64,000 nucleotides of DNA from Antennarius striatus. Lineage: Eukaryota > Chordata > Actinopteri > Lophiiformes > Antennariidae. Every line of letters starts with the position of its first letter. Position 1 is the first letter of the stretch. The translations under genes were made by a program, and so were the position numbers. The stretch is taken from assembly GCF_040054535.1 (NCBI RefSeq), contig NC_090783.1, forward strand, positions 1,509,501-1,573,500, in the 5' to 3' direction. The notes beneath the pieces are model-generated. The model made no database searches, was not told the DNA's origin, and saw only the letters and a program-made list of their open reading frames with translations. Below are positions 60,346 through 64,000 of this stretch, one piece after another.

Positions 60346-61965
60346 TGATTAAAAATAAAATCATTTCTAACTGGTCCCCAAACCAGTGCCTTACTAACAA
60401 CTGCCCTCAATTCTCTTATTTGAATCCGAAACTAAATCCAAACCCATCAGGCTTTTAAAATTCCTTTTTATTCCCAACTTTTTTCTTGGGTGGGTGCAGA
60501 AACTTTTCCCCTTGACGTTGCCAGACACCAGCGACTTTTGGACGTTCCTCCGCTCGGACAAAAGCGAGCCAAAGAGATTTTTTTTAAAAAGAAAACTTAA
60601 GTAAACGTATTAAGTTTTGCTTTGATTGAACACACTGATGTAGTTAGAGAAGAGGGGAAGACGAGGAGATCAGTAACTCGTTGAACTCAGGGTTGTTTTT
60701 TTAATGTACTTTGGATTTTTCCAGTGACTTTTGAATCATGTCATCCATATTATTCCGGGGTCTTTTATGGGTATAGCGCGCTCTTGTAGTCTTCCACATT
60801 AAATTTAAAAATAGATTTTAATTTCTTTGCTGAGAAGAAGACGTTTTCCTCCATGTAACGTCGAAATGCACGTTGAAAAATCCGCTAAATTCAGGATGTC
60901 TGATTCGTCCCGATATTCATCGTTTTTTTTTAAATTTAGACTCGAGTCATATTGGTCCGCTTTGAGCTCCTAGCGACAAAGCATCTCATTATCTTCCAGG
61001 CAGATGATTCTCCAGGAGGTTATGAGGTTTTTTTTTTTTGCTCCTCACAAAGGAGGCCGTGTCCGTCTCTAGTGGAAGCGATGACATGTTCAATCTGGGG
61101 CGACCCCCGCCAGCAGGTGCAAGCTGCGGCCGTCGCGCCGGTTTCACCTCGGAGACCGGACGGACAACAGCAACTATGCTCCCATTGTGAGAGAAAACAC
61201 ACCGAATAAAGACGAGAATGTGGACACAATGAATGCACACGGATGCACTCGTGTTCGTCTTTGTGACTGTGTTGAAACGCAAACAAAGAGTACAGTAGTT
61301 GGGTTTCCACCCAGGCTAAAGTGCTATTACTAGTTTCCAGGCTTAAAGGTTTATTAAAAGTATATGGAATGAAAGAAGTTATTTTAGTCCCATTTCAACG
61401 ATGAAACTTGCATTTGGAAGGAATTTACACGTCTTGTTTTCAGTCGTTTGTGGAAAATGTCCCATATATTTAAACGCCGCCGAGGGTGGAGCGCTTCAGG
61501 AATGTTCTTGTTGAAGTTGGACTCATTTCAGGGTGGATAGAGGATTTGTTTTTCTTCAAAATGATAATTCTGGGCAACTCTTAATGTTCTGTTCCTCCAT
61601 CCTCACTGGGGAGATGAGTTGGGAGCTTCTGGGCGAACCAGCGGCGAGATCCGGCGATGGAACACGCTCGATAGCGTTTCCCCGGGACCTCCCGTGAAGT
61701 TTCATCCAAATCCATCAAGTGGTTTTGTGTAATCAAACAAAGCACCGAATAAAAACACACAATCTCCTGTTTGGAGGGATTAGATGAACGTAATCCAGCT
61801 CTGACAGACGGGAACAAACCGAAGCCGTCAAACCAGACGAGCAGAAAGACGGAGGAGTGAACCGGAGCGGCACCAACAAACCCGATCTGAGGGTCCTTTA
61901 CGTTTACAAAGAGTTCACTTTAATCATTTCGACGCATCGGTTCCACGGTTGTAAACCACACGTGT

Positions 61966-62733
61966 GAAACTCAAGGCCCGGGGGCCAAATGTGGCCCTCC
62001 ACATCATTTTATGTGGCCCACGAGAGCATAAAAGGTCAGAATGCCTAAAAATAAATAGGTCAAAAGTGTGCTTTGACCAGAAACTACATTTCCCACAATC
62101 CAATCCACTTTATTTATATAGCACAATTTAAATAATTTCCAACGTGTTGCACGGTGATTAGAAAAAAACACAACAGACGCGCCATAAAATTATGAACACG
62201 ATGCAGTTAAATTAAATATCAATTAAAAAATCCAATAAAATAATTTAAAATGGGTTAAAAGCGGAAATAAAATCAGATAAAAACAATTGAAATAATGCGA
62301 AAATGATGTACAAAACACGCCAAAGGGTGTCAAACGCGACAGAAAAGAAGAGATTTAAAATGAGACGGGGGTAATTCAGACCATTTTAACATTTACAAAC
62401 ACATTTTGAACAAAATTAATATCCTAACTACTATTTTTCTTTATTGATTGATAGTTTGATCCTTGATTGATGGAGTTCTGTGGGTTTAATAACCTGACAA
62501 ATTAAAAGGATTTATGTTAGAACAGAAACACAAACAAACATTACAGTTTGTACTTATTCAAGTTACAAACGGTAATGTTTGTAACTTGAATAAGCAATAA
62601 ATTCAGAGTTATTTAACATGAAGGAGTAGTTAAATTTATTTTACATAATATTGAGTTACATTTAGTTACATTTATTAGTTACATCTGGCCCTTTGAGGAC
62701 AGCTTTATGCTGTGAAAATGAGTTTGACCCCCC
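61966..62733 (+). mobile_element. hAT-like non-autonomous element, longest copy, with nested repeat
   Basis: Begins GTGTGAAACTCAAGGCCCGG and ends ATGAGTTTGACCCCCCTG. It shares ATGTGGCCCTCCACATCATT, TTTCCCACAATC and the ATAGTTTGATCCTTGATTGA block with the copies in GLIS2 introns. A different repeat is inserted at 62,098-62,360. Confidence 0.78.
62098..62360 (-). repeat. Dispersed repeat nested in the hAT-like element
   Basis: Starts AATCCACTTTATTTATATAG (the ATATAAATAAAGT end seen inverted) and is absent from the other two hAT-like copies at this point, directly after CATTTCCCACAA. Confidence 0.65.
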
Positions 62734-62837
62734 TGGTTTAAACGATGCAAACCGGGTTTGATTCATTTCTGATGATGTTTTTGTAATGATGAAGGATAAA
62801 ATAAGACATTTTGATCCAAAGGTAAACAACAAATGCA

Positions 62838-62882
62838 GTATTTTCTGTACTTTAAGGCACACTTTTGGTCTTTTGAGAAAAT
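62838..62882 (+). mobile_element. Half MITE (CAGTATTTTC family)
   Basis: GCAGTATTTTCTGTACTTTA then AGGCACACTTTTGGTC; only one end is present. Confidence 0.6.
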
Positions 62883-63679
62883 TTCCCAGTTTGAGCCGAC
62901 AGCCTGACTTCCTGTTCGTCTGGTTTCCTCATCGGCAGAAGTAAGAATGTGCAAACGTCCCAGAAGCCCTCCCTGCAGTACCTCATCACGCCTAATCAGA
63001 ACCAGGCTCAGCACCTCCTCTGACCCCCCCCCCCAACCCCTCCAACGACCCCTCCCTCGCTGCCGTTTTTTCATACAGTGGAAAGTTTACATAAAACAGA
63101 GCCTTTATCCCCGTCTCTCTCTCTCTGTCCCGCCTTTATAAATACCTGCAAGATGAAATCAACCCCCCCCCTCTTTGAAAATTACATTATAAGCCCCCCC
63201 CCCATCTCCTCTGAGCTCCGTCAAATCAGTCCAGCTTTCCAAACCTCCAGGAAAGGATCAGTCGTCATTCTGTGGGCGTCAGACGTTAATGCAGGTCTTA
63301 ATTAACACGGGGGGGGGGGGGTAACAGTGAGGGGAGGGGCTGGGGGGGGGGCATTAGAGAAGTGTGTAACAACAACGGCCAAATAAAGGTGGAACAGGTA
63401 ATATTCTAGCTAATATTCTGCTCGTAATACAGAACATTGAACGTCACAACGTCGCTAAGATTCCTCCTCCTCCTGGGAGGTCAAAGGTCAGGTAGAGGAA
63501 AACAACAGCAGCCTTTAGATTAAGGTCCTTAACAGTGGAGTAATCCCTCTAACGACGACATCAGGGTCACGTTTGTGGGACGAGTCCCGTTGGATCCAAA
63601 CCGGGGTCCTGAGACCGTCAGCAAAAAATCAGAAACCGGAAAACCCGACTTGAGAACAGAATCGACCCAAACCGGGGCA

Positions 63680-63680
<1 letters not shown>

Positions 63681-63728
<48 letters not shown>
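63681..63728. repeat. (CA)n microsatellite
   Basis: 24 CA units. Confidence 0.97.
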
Positions 63729-63730
<2 letters not shown>

Positions 63731-63892
63731 TCCAGGCTCAAGTTCATACCCATAAGCTGCTTTACAGGGTTGGAAACTTTTCCCTGTGGGATTTTTGCCA
63801 TATTTTTCCCTCCAGTATCCTGAAGCAAACGTTCACGTTCCCATAATTCAGGTTTGAGTTATCCTAAAACAGCCTGATAGAAACTGAGTGAC

Positions 63893-64000
<108 letters not shown>

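Overview
This is vertebrate, almost certainly teleost, nuclear DNA. Coding sequence is sparse and split by GT-AG introns. Long (CA)n/(TG)n arrays are everywhere, and fish-type dispersed repeats (hAT-like 'GGCCCGGGGGCC' elements, foldback MITEs, RTE-like LINE pieces, a tRNA-like-headed repeat) fill the introns and spacers. Nothing indicates a bacterial, viral or plasmid source.

Layout. (1) 2.4-7.8 kb, minus strand: a complete six-coding-exon GLIS2-type Gli-similar Kruppel zinc-finger gene (478 codons, five C2H2 fingers). A candidate 5' non-coding exon lies near 16.5 kb. (2) 8-19.6 kb: non-coding DNA with microsatellites and a 14 x 25 bp minisatellite. (3) 19.7-29.3 kb, plus strand: a tandem array of three beta-1,3-galactosyltransferase (GT31, B3GALT2-like) units. 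Only unit 1 has an intact short leader exon carrying the start codon. Unit 2's leader is ruined and unit 3 has none visible, although all three large catalytic exons are open and keep the same splice acceptor and phase. (4) 29.8-34.1 kb: RTE-like LINE fragments and a 2 kb minisatellite that appears to have grown out of one of them. (5) 34-51 kb: repeat-dense DNA with many (CA)/(TG) arrays in alternating orientation, a telomere-like CCCTAA tract, and CpG-rich blocks at 37.3-37.6 and 38.3-38.5 kb. The second block ends in a consensus splice donor and is a good candidate for the non-coding first exon of the next gene. (6) 51.65-55 kb, plus strand: vasorin (VASN), 709 aa, in a single coding exon preceded by a splice acceptor. 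(7) 55-64 kb: non-coding DNA with more dispersed repeats; the window ends inside a (TG)n array.

How the genes relate. GLIS2 (a nuclear transcription factor) and VASN (a membrane TGF-beta trap) are neighbours in mammals too (human 16p13.3), so this is a conserved microsyntenic block, here head-to-head. The galactosyltransferase array between them looks lineage-specific. The most unusual feature is that array: one leader exon with three phase-compatible alternative terminal exons would let a single promoter make three Golgi glycosyltransferases. This is inferred from sequence only; RNA evidence would decide it.
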